Origin: Pachypanchax playfairii
Lineage: Eukaryota; Chordata; Actinopteri; Cyprinodontiformes; Aplocheilidae
Direction of reading: 5' to 3'
DNA length: 64,000 nt
Assembly (NCBI GenBank): GCA_006937955.1
Contig: SSNP01000151.1
Span: 62,001-126,000, forward strand
Shown here: positions 1 to 13,142 of the stretch, piece by piece
Layout of the letters: each line of letters begins with the position of its first letter
Numbering within the stretch: the stretch's first letter is position 1
Position numbers and translations under genes: made by a program
Notes under the pieces: generated by a model
The model's database searches: none
What the model saw: the letters and a program-made list of their open reading frames with translations, nothing else
What the model was told of the DNA's origin: nothing

Positions 1-3000
1 TAATTATGCATTTGACAGCATATTTTTTATTCCCAAAGACTCAAATTGGTATTCTGTATTAAATTTAACAGAGTTTGTTCAGTTTATTTTCCATAATTGA
101 GCCTGTTTGAAAACAAACTACTTTTTAGGTCTTTGAAAAGATTCCAGTTTAAATGAAAGTAGTGCAACATTAACTGCATCGTAGATTAGATTTTTCTTAA
201 TTTGTAACAAACATTTTACTTTCACCAATCCATCAGGCTGCTTAAAAGAATATTTAACATATTTACAAATAAATTCAACAAACTGGCAAAAATGGTTGTA
301 AGCTCAATAACTATTTCCCACTTTTCACCAGTGATTATTAACTTGGTTTGTAGTGGTTTATAAATTAGATTTAAAAAACTCTTGAAGATATTTATTTTAA
401 TTACTCTTACTCATTGTTGTAAGTCTTTAAACAATATCAGTTAGAAGAAATGGTTTAGTTCTCGCTGCCCTGACAAGCTAACAGCCAATAAGCTCAACTC
501 GAGTGCATTGCTGTCATCTTAAAACAATTATCTTAAAATTTCATGCAAACACTAGTTTGTAAACCTTTTTTTTTTTTTGCACTTGTCATTTTAGCACTTG
601 ACAGTCATTTACATTGACTTTAGTTATTTGCAGGCACCAATAACAGCAGCAGAAGTTAGCTGCAGCACTTCTGGTGCAGCCTGGGGCATTGCCGTCAGGA
701 ATATCATAACATTTCTGCCTGAATAATTACAGAGTTAAAAACTGACAGCAGTCTAAAGGTTTGTCAAATTAATTCTGTGAGAAGTTGCATAATAGTTCTT
801 ATGAGCTGATGTGAAATTTGTGAAATTGTGTTGTTCAAAACAAAAGCAAGCGTAACCAGCCATTGGCTCATCAATCTAATCAGAATTCATCTCTTATTCT
901 CCAAACAGGATGTTTAAAGAATTATCTAATACACACTTTCAAAAGATTTACACAGTCACTGCAAGCTGGTTGAATGTATTTCAGTTTCAGTGTGACAGGT
1001 GTTCTCTAACAGGTATGTTTTCAAAGAATATGATGAGAAGAGTATTTTAGAAAACAACTAAAAACAACTGGATCATTTCTGGTGTTTATTATCAGCTGTA
1101 TCAGTTCTGAGGATATGGACACTGTGATTCCACCCTTCAATGTACAGCCGATATTCTGTGAGGTAGTTTGAAGTGTCGGAACAAGAAATAAAGCTTTCAT
1201 TCAGCAGATTTACAGTCCATTGGCAAGTTTTTACTATGTCATTAACAATGCATTACTCTTAGATTTAGACTAACAGTGAATAGGAAGTGGTTGGTCATGT
1301 GAGCTTCTGTTTGCCCCCATTAAAGACCCCACCCCCTAGTTGTGGCTGTAATTGGCTGAGCTCAGATAAATACGTTGTGACAGCTTAAAGCAGCTGACAA
1401 GTTGGTACATTATGCTAATTATAAGAAGTCGTTACACGTTTAAGGGAAATGGCTGGTGGGCTCAGAGAGAGGAAGAAGAAGGATGTCGTCATGAGCCATA
1501 TCAACACAAACTCAATCCATTAGTTGTCCAGCTTCATCTCCACAGCCCACCCTAACCCCCTCCCCTCCTGTATTTCTCTATTTAACATTTTACAATTGAC
1601 ACCAGCTACCCGAAGCCTGCAGTTGTTTAGTCTAACCCAGCCAAGCAAACACAACATGCCCATGACATGTTGTCTCAAGGCTTCACGTCAGTAAGTAATG
1701 ATGCTTCTGTAGACCTTTGGCATCATTTACAAATACTCCCGTAAGCCAAGATTTAAAATTAAAAAATCAAATGAATTTTGTTTTGCATAATATTTTCTAA
1801 ATTGTCATATTTTGAATAATAATAAAGAGAGTTTGCTACTTACTGACTGTAAATCTTGTTCTTGGAAGACACGGTTAATATTGCTGCACACAGGCCTGTA
1901 AGTATCAACATATGAACTGAGACTGTGAGACAATTCAACCTGGAGAGTTTTATTCTGTTTCCTACATCAGGAAATGAAGCAAGAAAAGGTTCAATAACAT
2001 CATCTACTTCTTTCTTTTTCTTGTAACAGAATGTTTACAATGTTTATTATATAAGTTTGCTTAGATTTACATTTTTAAGTATAGTAATCTTAATAGATAT
2101 TTGATGACTAAAATACACAATTTACCAGAAAAAAAACAACTTTTTTTTTGCAATACTTCAAATTCCAAAGACAAAAAAGTTTGGTTTCTTAAAAAAAAGA
2201 CACTACTCTAGTTCTAATGAGGAAAATTTGGCCATCCGTTTTAATTCCCGATTTAACAAAATGCAAAAATCTTGTAAAAACTCCGAATAGATTATGAATA
2301 TTTAATCTTATTTATGACATATTTTTGGAAACTTAACAACTACCTTGTCGAAAATGATTTATTCAAAAAACACAACATAACAAAATTTGAGAAGAAGAGA
2401 ACTTGGAGGATGATGAGATCCTTTAAAATTATCAGACATTACATAACAAGCAGAATATTACTGCACCAACACGTACAATTAAACAGGTACATGGCCTTGT
2501 GATTTTGTCACGTTTAGGTAAATGTGTGTATCTAAGCGTGTGAAGGTACCGAAATTAGAGCCTCAGTTACCATTTATATCAATTGCTTTTTTATTCTGTG
2601 TCGCTGAGTCAAAGGAGACAAAAGCTAATATTTTCTCCCGTGGTGACAACAGGTAAAGTGGGTAATCAGCAACAGTAACACCATTCACACAGACACACTC
2701 ACGGGTTCACACACCGGCGTGGAGCATTCGTCTCTCACTAATCTAACCACAGGGATCCCTCACTGTTATGGCCCCAAATAGCAGGAGCTGTCAATATGGA
2801 CAAGGTTACTGAACTCAGGGTCATAACAAGCTAGACCCCTACCACCCACAAAAACACACACACACACATGCACTCTCGCTACATGCACACAATACAAACA
2901 TTGCTTTGATCATATACTACAGATGTGATTTAACCCTCTAACTGCTGAAGTAGCAGAATTGCACAAGCTTCATCATCTGAATACAAATAAACAGACCTTT

Positions 3001-6000
3001 AAATGTATTAACCACCAGTTAACAGATATGTATATATTTACTTTTAACACAACATCTATGTGCAGTCACACGTATAATATTTGAGTAAGAAAGGAAAACA
3101 AAAGCTGAGTGGATGACGGTCAGTTTGTTAAAGCAGTAAAAAAATACTTTTACAAATTTAAGCTACTGTTTCTAAATTTGTCTAAGTGGATAATCACCGA
3201 AAACTTGTTCAGCTTCATATGAGACACTCTGGACGGCTCTGGTCCCCCTTTATTACACTTAATAACTTCAGTAATTCGGGTTGTGAAGTTTTGATAATTT
3301 ATGCTTTCCTGATGGTAAATACTGCCATAGTACGAATTAACAACTTATTTCATAATGAGATGTCATCAGAAGTTTATACAGTATTCTTGTTAATGGCGAG
3401 TGTGTCCTGTTAATTATTTAAACATATTTTTATGATCCTTCCCTGATATTTTCTATATAAAAGCCCTCTGGGTCCTTATCAGCTATTGTTGGGTCCTTCT
3501 CCTCTGGGTGTGTCCAAACATTTGCCTGTCGCTCTGACAATGCAAAGAAAGTAGATATAACATCATATTTAGTGTTCCTGTCCTGGGAGAATTTATTTAT
3601 TAGGTAAAATGTATTTATGGATAAATATAGAAACAAAAAATAGACGATAAATCTGCTTATTGAAGTCAAGACTGTGGAACGGCACGTGCCTCAGGAATCT
3701 CAACAGGTATCATATTTCAACAGAACACCGGTTCGAGCGACGGCTGTCTGAGACAGTTATTTAGTACAGATTTAAAGGGTCAAAATGCCAGAAGTAAAGA
3801 TGAATGTGTGTTCTAAACAATCCCTACAACACTTCAGTCTAGTGCTAATTGAATTTTATCCTGCGTACTTGGAGCGCTGTGGGGGTATAAGGCAAAAGAT
3901 GACAAGCACTTAAATATCAAGGCAAATGGATGTTGATACCATGGGAATATGACTGATGAACTCTGTAAAGTCAAAATCTGAATGCAAAGTAAAAGTGCTT
4001 GTCTGTCAACATTTTGTCAGTCCCTAATTGAGATTAAAGTATGTTTTTTAGTTCTTTTTTAAAAAGTGATAGGAAGAAGAATCATCAAGCCTATAATAGG
4101 ATTATTGTTGTTTGTTGTGTGTTTGTTATGGATGGCGGATTAAAAAGAAAAACCGGGGTTAAATGCAGGGAAGATTAGCACAGCCTGTGAAGTTATCACC
4201 CCACCATTTCAGAAAATTAGCAAACGCAACAGACTGAGAGCTCATTTGCATGAGGAGATAATGCTGGCATTGTTGTACGAGTGTTGCCGCTAATTAGAGG
4301 TTGCACGAATACAGTTATGATGAATTAAACCCTTCATCATTAACACTGAGAAAACTCACAAATGATTGGACAGAGGGGGGGACGGCTTAAACAGGTGCTC
4401 AAAAGAGTATTTACAGGGTATCAACTTGACTGACACTCCACCACATAAAAAAAAATCAAGTTGGGGGTGGGGTGGGGGCCTTTTTAAACATTATCAAAGT
4501 CAGTAAAGCCTCAGATTGAAATATTATGGGGTTTAATAAGACCTGGGGGTGTGTGACCTGCTTCTGTGGATTGGCTTGTGTTTGTGTGTGTGTACCTCCT
4601 GGATTTGGTCGGTATCCTCATGGATTTGTGTTTTTGTGAATGATGTGTAAGTGCATCATCTCAACATATACACTTTGTGTGTTTGGTTTTTCTAAAGTGG
4701 TTAATTAAATAGCAGAGTGGAATTGTCATTTAGTTTTAATTACATGCCATAAATGAGGAGAGCGGCAGACTCGCTCGCCTTCTCTCTATGAACTGGTCCT
4801 TCAAAAACATCAGTGAATAAAAGCTAATACACTGTACAGTTCGAAGTTATGCAATCTGACGAGAAGAGTGGAGACTGGCGGCGGCAGCAGTGGGCGGGGG
4901 GTAGGAAAAGGGAGATGGTGCTAATTAAAGTCAGCTCTCTGTCAGTTCTGGTGGATAAACACTTCAAGAAGCTTTGCAGATAGATGAGATGCCTTTGTGT
5001 CAGAGAAATCTCCTACGTGGAAACGTAGTCTGCAAAGGGTGACAATCCCTGGGGAAAAAATGTCTGATAAGGACCTCATCTTGATTTTTAAAAAGCCTGA
5101 ACAGGCCTCATTAAGGACCAATGTCCTATGGATCTTTAGTTGCTATTGAGAATAAAAAGATATCGATAAGTAAAAGTGCTTACTCTTTAGCTGTGATGTT
5201 TCAATTCAGTATCATCGTGTTTTTGTTTCAAAGTAAACACTAAACTAAAATGTTTTGTCTCCTAAATGCCTTCACACTGAATTTCCTAAACAAAAGGTTC
5301 ATGTGATGCTGTCACCACAGACCAGGAGGATTTTATGCAACCATTTTCCTTCATCTAATCACACTTACTGCAAGAAACATTAAAAAAATAACAAAAAAAC
5401 TCTAGCTAGTGTTTATCTGTTTGATATATAAAACATTTTTAATCAATGTGGATGGATTTGCTCAAAGATAATGTAAGATATATTAATAAATATGCACAGC
5501 TTAGAACGTGAGCACAACAACTAACCAGGGAAAACTGTTTGTCATCCAGACCAGATAAATTAAATAGAAGGCAATGTGTGTCTATCAAAATAAATTAGAT
5601 GCAGACAAAGACAGAAAAATGGCTGCATAAAGCAGAATTGTTCCCAATTGCCTTTATTTTATTAAAATATTAGAATCTTACCAGCTCTTTCAGTGGTTCC
5701 ATTGCCCTATAAACACAAGTTTAGTGTTTTCAATAACATCTGGTTGATATTCTTCTTAGTTTGGTTTGATTTATCACCTAAAAAGTTTGTTTCTCAATAA
5801 GACACAGTTGAATCCCATCCCATAATGTCAGTCTTGAACCATTTCTATCTTTTGAACCTACAAAGAGGTAGTTGGTTCAGTTTCTACCCTGAGAAATGGG
5901 ACATCCTAACTTTGAGCCAATACATAAGAACTTATTGCTGATAAGACTTTATGTAAAGAGACTACACACATCAATATGTAGCAGTCTGACTAGCAATAGA

Positions 6001-7400
6001 TAACTTTTTTATGCTTGTCAAAGACGATCGACAATAATGCCCAAACTTTTTCTCATAAATCTTAATTTTAAACGTGTTCCATTTGAAGGGGCCGATAGCT
6101 CTATCACCTTGTTCTCCTTCTACTTAAAAAAAAAGAAGATTGATTATAACCACTGCAGGAGGGAGTATGGAAAGGGATATTACCCACTTTAAAACAATTA
6201 ATCTAAAACTTTCAGAGTCCCATTTTTTGGGCACTTTTATTTGACAATTGACACGAAAGAACAGCTGATTTAATAACCTGTAACTAAACGATTATTTAGA
6301 CTTGCATTACTTGAAATTATTAAACTAGTAAAATGCTGAATCAATAAAATTTGGATAATTATAACAGATAATTCACAACATGTAATTGGCACAGATGTCA
6401 TTCTGTTGTGATCACCTGGAGGATCCTGTAGCAGTATCATGAATACGCATTGTGTTACATACCAACTCATACAGGTTTATTTCATCTTAATGGAAAAGTA
6501 ACTTATTTTACGTTGTGACTTAGTGATTCTTCGCTCTTTTGTCTGCTTCGGTTTGCTGATGTTATTGTGTTACTTCCTGGTCAGCAGACGCAGCCAGGGC
6601 CACACTTGTTGTAGATGTTGGTTTAGTGCTGACATGAAAAGCGACTGCAGCTCCTCTACGCCTGCAGGCAACGCTGACCCCATCATCCTCCTCCGACTGC
6701 CTGTGATGCGCCGCCGATCCTGGCTTCAGGCTACAAACATACATGGGTGGAATGGTTGGATTAAAGTGGGAGGGGAGGTACAAGGCTACATGGGGCAAAA
6801 AGCTTAATTTGTCTGTTCTGTCACCAACTTTAAAAAGGAGATGCTGAGAAGTGTTGCATGATACACAATGATTAATCCCACTCTGTCATGACAAACAAAG
6901 GGCTAATGGGGAAAAATGGGGTGAGAGAGCTAGTGTTGGGTGAGAGAGAGGTTTTCCCTGAGGTAAAGGAAATTAGTTGACTGGTGGGGATTTGTGTGTT
7001 TTTGCCTCTTTCACATAGCAAAATCCAGAATTTACAATAAAAAGTTGTTCAAAATAAAACATTTTAAAGTTTATAATAGGAACAAGAACCATGTCTGAAC
7101 TTCAAACTTTTAGTCATGTTTCATTTAAAATTAAGTTTATTTTGTCTTTAGCAAGAGTTTAAGGTTTTGGACTAAAAATGACTCGTTTTGTTTTGTTTAA
7201 ACATTTATAGCAAGTTTAAAATGATTTGTTTATGTAATAATGTTTGTTTTGTTTTTTAATTACAAGTAAAGGCTAAAGAGATAAAAATGTCCCTGTTGAA
7301 TCTGAAAGGTTAATACAGACAGAACAGTCACGTGTGTACAGGTGGGGTAAGTAAGGGCGAGGAGGCATCAGTCACCTCCTTCTTCAAGATTTACTCACAG
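1..7400. other. Gene-free 3' flank of tshz1, distal part
   Basis: AT-rich non-coding DNA. Open frames are short and lack domain similarity. Apart from the candidate element at 4,170-4,350 and small CA/GT and G-rich patches (about 2,850 and 4,460-4,480), I see nothing. Confidence 0.7.
4170..4350. promoter_or_regulatory. Candidate cis-regulatory element downstream of tshz1
   Basis: Unique, non-repetitive sequence with an octamer ATTTGCAT (4,244-4,251) centred in a CTCAT/ATGAG inverted pair and a TAATTA homeodomain core (4,291-4,296). Conservation cannot be tested here. Confidence 0.3.
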
Positions 7401-7500
7401 TTGTGGATGTTTTGATTAACACACACTAGGTAACATCAATGCTAATCTGTCCTGGCCACACTGGAAGAAAACTGATGTAAGTTTCTTTTGAATGTATTTT

Positions 7501-7568
7501 CTGACCTGTCTGCTGTTCTGACCTGTCTGCTGTTCTGACCTGTCTGCTGTTCTGACCTGTCTGCTGTT
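7501..7568. repeat. 17-bp minisatellite, four copies
   Basis: The unit ctgacctgtctgctgtt occurs four times head to tail without mismatch at 7,501, 7,518, 7,535 and 7,552. The perfect identity implies recent expansion. Open frames across it are merely translated repeats. Confidence 0.9.
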
Positions 7569-8678
7569 CAGAAGAAAGTTCAAAAGTGTCACAGACATCT
7601 TGGTTCAGTTTCACAGCAACAATTAAAACAAGAACATCATGCAGCACACCAAAGTTTTAATTTTTCCTTTGGGTTCAGGTTGTCTCTTTCTCATGCTCAA
7701 ATTTTGAAGTTAAGCTCAACATACTGCTGGTCACCATAAGTTGCACTTTAATTAAATAAAACCAGACTGTCCTCCAAAGCAAAACGGTCGTATGTCCAGT
7801 CATCAAATTACGACCAAGGGTGACGTATTTAAAGCGACCTCTGGCGGTGGTTATGCTGACTGCAGTTTCTCGCTGGCAAAATGAGAGAAACATGGCGGCC
7901 TTCCCCTCAATTTACGGCAGAAATTGTTCTATTTCAAAATAGACATTTCTAGCGAGAAATATAATCTTTATATTCATCATATTTGTTTGGTTTATGGAAA
8001 CGGTACATAGTTTTGTCGTTTCAACGTACATTTTCTCAGGTTTGAGTGGTTACTAGGTTGTTGCTAGGGATGCCGGTGGAACAACGGGCTGGAAGAAAAG
8101 AATCAAGCCACAACCCAGCTCGACCTAACCCTAACCCTTTGTTAGCTCATCAAGGGCGGAAAGCAAGTTTTCTGTTGTTCTGTAAAAGTATCTGTTCCCA
8201 TCTTACCGAAAGGGGGCGCTGAGGGTGGTAAAACCATAGAAAACGCTCCAGAAAACGCTCCATGGGGTCGTATTTGAGTGCATGGACAAACGTCAACTAT
8301 GGGCGTATGAGTTGGAGGACTTGTTGAATAAAACACAAGTTAGTTTGGAACATTACTAACACTTGAATCAGTGTTCTGTTTGCAAGACACAGCAGAGGAA
8401 TAGGAAGATAAAACTGACACACCTCTTTGTCACACAGCCAAATAACATACAGATCTGTTGGTACCCTCACATCTCATTAAAACAATGCTTCATTTCTCCT
8501 GAAATGTTATACAATTAAAACATTCAGCCTGTTTAACAGGAACAAACAGGCTCTTTAGTGCATCGGATCAAAACATTCTGATTGACATGTTTACATGACG
8601 TCTTTTTTATCCGATTGGGCGTTTATTCCGATTAAATGTGCCCATGTAAACGTGGCTAGTGTGTGCACCACACTGAAC
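7569..8678. other. Probably repeat-derived sequence
   Basis: Contains words common in fish repeats (aaagcgacctctggcgg, aaagggggcgctgagg), two and a half telomere-like CCTAAC units (8,124-8,137), a 9-bp-arm hairpin (8,526-8,534 with 8,544-8,552) and 9-bp inverted copies of gtttacatg (8,589-8,597 and 8,643-8,651) just before the Tc1-like relic. No gene seen. Confidence 0.45.
8239..8262. repeat. 12-bp direct tandem duplication
   Basis: gaaaacgctcca occurs twice in tandem (8,239-8,250 and 8,251-8,262) inside sequence that looks repeat-derived. Confidence 0.7.
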
Positions 8679-9063
8679 ATGGACCAGAGAAAGCAAAGAC
8701 CAGAGCTGTCTGAGGAGCTCAGAGAGAACATTACAGTTATCTATGTTAAAGATAAAGACAGCTGGACAAATTCCAAGCAGCTTCATGTTTCTGTACCCAT
8801 GACTACCAAACAATGCAAGTGCAATGTTTATAAGTCTGCAGCTGACCTCCCAAAATGTGGACACAAGGGGAACACGTAAACCATTCAAAACCATTCAAGT
8901 TGAACTCTAATATCAAGGTATCTGACTGCACCATAAACCATAATGGCGTCCTTAAAAGGAGACCCAGGAACTACTAACAGAAAAGCACAAAAATGTCAGA
9001 CTAGAACAAAACAAAATGCGGTAGAACATCTTTTGGATTCCTGAGAAAAAAACTGAAGCTTTT
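8679..9063 (+). pseudogene. Decayed Tc1/mariner-type transposase fragment
   Basis: The frame from ATG 8,679 to TAA 8,879 reads like the N-terminal helix-turn-helix of Tc1-like transposases: a P-E-L-S-E-E-L-R-E opening, a recognisable S-K-Q-L-x-V-x-V segment, and a final L-P-K-C-G-type turn. The +1 frame from 8,959 resumes with L-L-T-E-K-H-K-N-V-R-L-E, an in-frame TAG (9,022-9,024), then N-I-F-W and K-K-T-E-A-F, matching the order of blocks around the first catalytic Asp of the family. The acidic catalytic residue is not intact. At least one frameshift and one stop make it non-functional. Terminal inverted repeats were not identified. Confidence 0.7.
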
Positions 9064-12000
9064 TGACCAGATGTATATTTTTTTACTCTGGAGGGGTATA
9101 CATTTACATCTGTATATGTGTAATAGGCAACCACTGCAGCAACCACACTGCTGTCAATCAGCTGACTCACACTGATAATGGTGCTACCTCATTCCAACTT
9201 TTAACCTTCTGAGTTTAATCAGCAGACATTATTTGGCTTTACTGCTGCACTTTTTATTTACTACAGTAACAACCATATCTAACTTGCTGTTAAAGGAAAA
9301 TATAAAGGTATTTGGAGGAGGGTTTTTATTTTCTTTCGTTTTGGGGGGCACTCCAGCACATTTTTCTTTGAGTGACAGCCAGCAGTATTTTCAAGGCTTT
9401 CCTTCCTAGTGAAGCCCGAGCGACAAACTGCACATCACAAGCCGGCCAAGATGGCATCCATCTCGCAGCCCTGCCACTGATCTCGCCACTATCGGCCGCC
9501 AATCAGACTCATCATGTAGCTGCCTTCTGCTTCCTGACAGCAGCTAGGGCCAAAAAAATGTTAACTCTTTCTCTGCCTGCCCGGACAGAAATATAGAAAT
9601 AACCGGTCTCTCTTCGGCCTCTATTGTCTTTGTCTCTGGTCAGATTTTATTTGCAGAACACAAGATCGAACCACAGCAAGCGATCAGTCTCCAGGATGCA
9701 CCTCAGCCTCCTCACTGTCACCAGGACAGCCATGCAGCTGGGAGTTTTTCTTTTTTCTGTCTTCTCGCTGAACAGCCAGACCAATCCTATCATCATACTT
9801 TGCATAGACAACTCTGTGGTAAATTATTGTGTGAATGTGCACAGTGAACATTTCTAACTTAATTGGGAATATTGAATAGCAGATAATTAGATATTTGATG
9901 TGACACATGGCGTCTAATGGGCTTGATGCAGTGGTCTCATGTTGTTCCCATAGCGAGAGGGATTTTTGATGTGTTGTCAGGCTGTAGTGTAAAAATAACT
10001 GAAGTGACAGAAATGACTTGGTTGTCAGTGTTGTCGAGGCTGGTGCGGATTTTCACAGTCGTGGGTCCTGTGCGTGTGTATGTCTCTGTATATGCATGTT
10101 GTGTGCATGCCAGTGTGTCTGTGTGCTTGCGTGCACTTGTATACATGTGTGTATTTGTGCACTGCAATGTTGTGGGTGACAGTGCTGATCGCTGTGTGAT
10201 GACAGCCTATCATTGTCGCTGTGCAAGAGTGAGAGTGGCAGGGGGGCCTTTTTGGCATGTGTATTCTCCACGCCTTCGTGTGTGTCTATAGCACTCTGAA
10301 CTTGGCTTAACAAAGGAGGGGAGAGGTGGTGGTGGTGGTGATGGTGGCAGTGGCGATGATGGTGGGGGCATTGGGTGATGGATGTTAGAGTCTGGGTGGG
10401 GCAAGCCGTTGACAAAATGTGATGGTAGTGCAATCACATGGCGTCACTTGGATTCACGGTTCGGGAACAGGAAGTCTGCAGGGGAAAAAGTCACCATGGC
10501 AACCTGCTTCTTTTAAACTTCTCACCTATGATTTGTGTATATCTTAGATAAAACAGCTAAATGTTGTTTAGATGGTAAGTTATTGTCCAGATGTTTAAAG
10601 TTTTATTTTATACTATTGCAGGTCTCTCAGGGTCAGAGGACCAGATCCTCTTCATCCAAGAGCATTTATGTTCCGGTTAGTTGTCCTTAAATATGCCTAA
10701 AATATCCCTCAAACATCCCATTGTGAGCCATTGTCATGTAACAGCAGTCATTTCATTTTCTCATCAGATACTATGTATGGGAAAAAGCCTTTTGTAAAAA
10801 CTTGCCTTGAGCCATTATTCATAGTGCGTTTTAACGAGATGTATCATATGATTTTGCTTTTTTTTTATCTGACTGCTCTGGAAACACTGTCAATAAGCCT
10901 CTTTCTTTTTATTATTAGTGTGCTCATAAAGCAATGGGAAACTAAACCAAAGCAGCATTCACATTGAGAGAAAACATCCTTCAAGCTAACCAAAAACCTT
11001 TCACAGAGATTGGTCTTGGAATACTCGGGAACCGGTCCATTTCACTGCACACACAGTGCATGCAATGGGCACAATGAGAAGGGTAAAATTATCTTGGTGA
11101 AGTGACAAGGAAGTGACAGGCTGTCCATTAAATCAACACCCAACGGCAGCTACCTACCTTAATACTGCTATGGTGGTCATTAACTGGTCTGTCTGCCAAT
11201 CTATGTTCTCCACACCAAAGCTTTCACTCATTCTCCTTCAGGAAAGCAACGTGGGCTTTCAGGTGCATATCATAAAAAACTAACTGGATTCTGTGACCTA
11301 CTGGCCTGAATATAATCTCTAAATCAAAAAGAAAATGTAAAGCAATACCTGAACACACACATTTATTCCTCAACCTTATGTTTGAGTTTAATTTACAATT
11401 TCCTTTGCTTATACAAGATAACTACAGAGATAACTGTTCCAAACATTTTACCCACATGCTTCGCAGAGATACTAGTACATTCTGAGGATTGCTTCACAAG
11501 TGTAGGGGTAGTTAACCTTTAACAAACAGATGGACAACCCTAAATGGTGCTAGAAGACTTAAAATAACCAGACGATCACATTTAACTGCCTATACTGGCA
11601 ATCTGTTTCATTTAGTTTCAGTTTTACTTTTCTTCATCTTGATGTTTCAGTCATGAGCTGCTTTACCCCCAAAGCTGGGAGAATTACTTATACCATGTAT
11701 AGCAACCAACATGAAAACCCACTCAACGAAAAACGGACCCTTTTCCCAGACCTTTTTTTTTTCTACATTTGACGTGTCAGCACATGCTAACTGCTAAAAT
11801 CTTGAATAAATGTCGTTAACACAAGATCACAAGGGAGTAGTGATTGAGCTGGGTCCGAGGATAGCAAGAAAATTGCTCCCAAACAAAAAAGTATGGTTCA
11901 TTAACAATAAAAAAATAATGTAAAAAAACATTTCCTCTGCGTTCTAAATCCTCCAGCAAAATGTGTTTTATATAATTCATGGGAATAGCATTTTTGTTTT

Positions 12001-12237
12001 TTACAGACCTCTAAAAATCGCCATTAAAATCCCTAAAAAAGTTTAATTGTTGGTTCTTCAGGTTCTTTTAAACAAAAATGATTCCACACTACAAGTTTGA
12101 TCTAAAAGTAATTTTACTAAAAACATGGTTTAGGGGAGAAACCACTGGGAGGGTCATGGAGATCAGATGTTTGTATTCTGTCCAGTAAAGTTAGAGTGTT
12201 AATGTTTTTCTTTTCTGCAGGGGATGAATATTTTTAC
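9064..12237. other. Gene-free intergenic sequence
   Basis: No gene recognised. There is a GT-rich stretch (about 10,060-10,170), a GGT/GAT-rich stretch (about 10,320-10,375), and a unique CpG-bearing block at about 9,400-9,560 that could be regulatory. The 124- and 126-codon frames here are translations of the simple repeats. Confidence 0.6.
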
Positions 12238-12440
12238 TTCCGCCAAGGAGGGAATGTTAGCGCCAGGGTAAGTTAGTTAGTTTGTTAACGAGATAAAAAA
12301 AAAAGTTCTGGATGAAGGTTTTGATGAAATTTTCAGGAAAAGTCAAAAATGACCCAAAAAAGAATTGAGGATAATTTGTGTGTGATTGGAATCATCATCT
12401 GGATCCAGGAAATGCTTTAAGAGTCCGTCATTGTAAGATC
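12238..12440 (+). repeat. Dispersed interspersed repeat, copy 1
   Basis: Starts with tccgccaaggaggg and continues through a T/G-rich stretch, an A-rich run, then gatgaaattttc and a G/T-rich tail. This resembles a dispersed repeat I recognise from fish genomes. It shares the order of these blocks with 14,763-14,930. Confidence 0.5.
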
Positions 12441-13142
12441 CGGCTATTTATGTGCATGTAAATCCACAATAAATGGTCCGTTGTGTTTGGTAAAAAAATA
12501 CAGGTTAATTTTTGTTTTAAATCACATTATCAGGAGAAATGAGATGTTTGGTGGAGGTTTGTCCTCTCCGAGTGCTTCTCTAGTGATATGAGTTAGGAGT
12601 CATTTCATGCTAACTTTTGTTCTCATGACATGTTCACAGCATGTTGAGACTGTTTAGAAGACTTTGAGATGTTTGAGTAATTTATGTAGTATTTCTGTAG
12701 ACTGATAAAAATGGTTGTTTAAACTTCAACTTTTCTGATGCATTTTTCTGTCATTGAAACAGCTGCAAAAGAAGTAAATGGCAGTTTTATAAAATATATA
12801 AGTCTACATGCTGAGGTGCACTATGTACCAAAATCTACAGCATTTTGGAAGCATTACAATAAAAGTTTGCTAACAACTTTTGTTGTTGTTTTCGATTCAG
12901 TCTTTTGTTTTTTTCTTGTATCTCAGAGACCAAATACCAACAATGAAAACTGCTTTGGAAGACTTAACTCTCAACAGAGAGAATGACAATAAAACAACCA
13001 GAAGATTCTTTCTTATTATCAGTGCAATCATGTTACATTTCATCATGGAGTTGCTATGAACTCCCACATGTTTGAAGTGCTGATCTCTTCATTTCCACTT
13101 TAGAATGCATAAAACACATTAGCCTCTGTATTTACAGTAAAG

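Noticed and set aside
3720..3760. GGTTCGAG-like word suggesting a tRNA B box
   Set aside because: No A box at the right distance and no cloverleaf arms.
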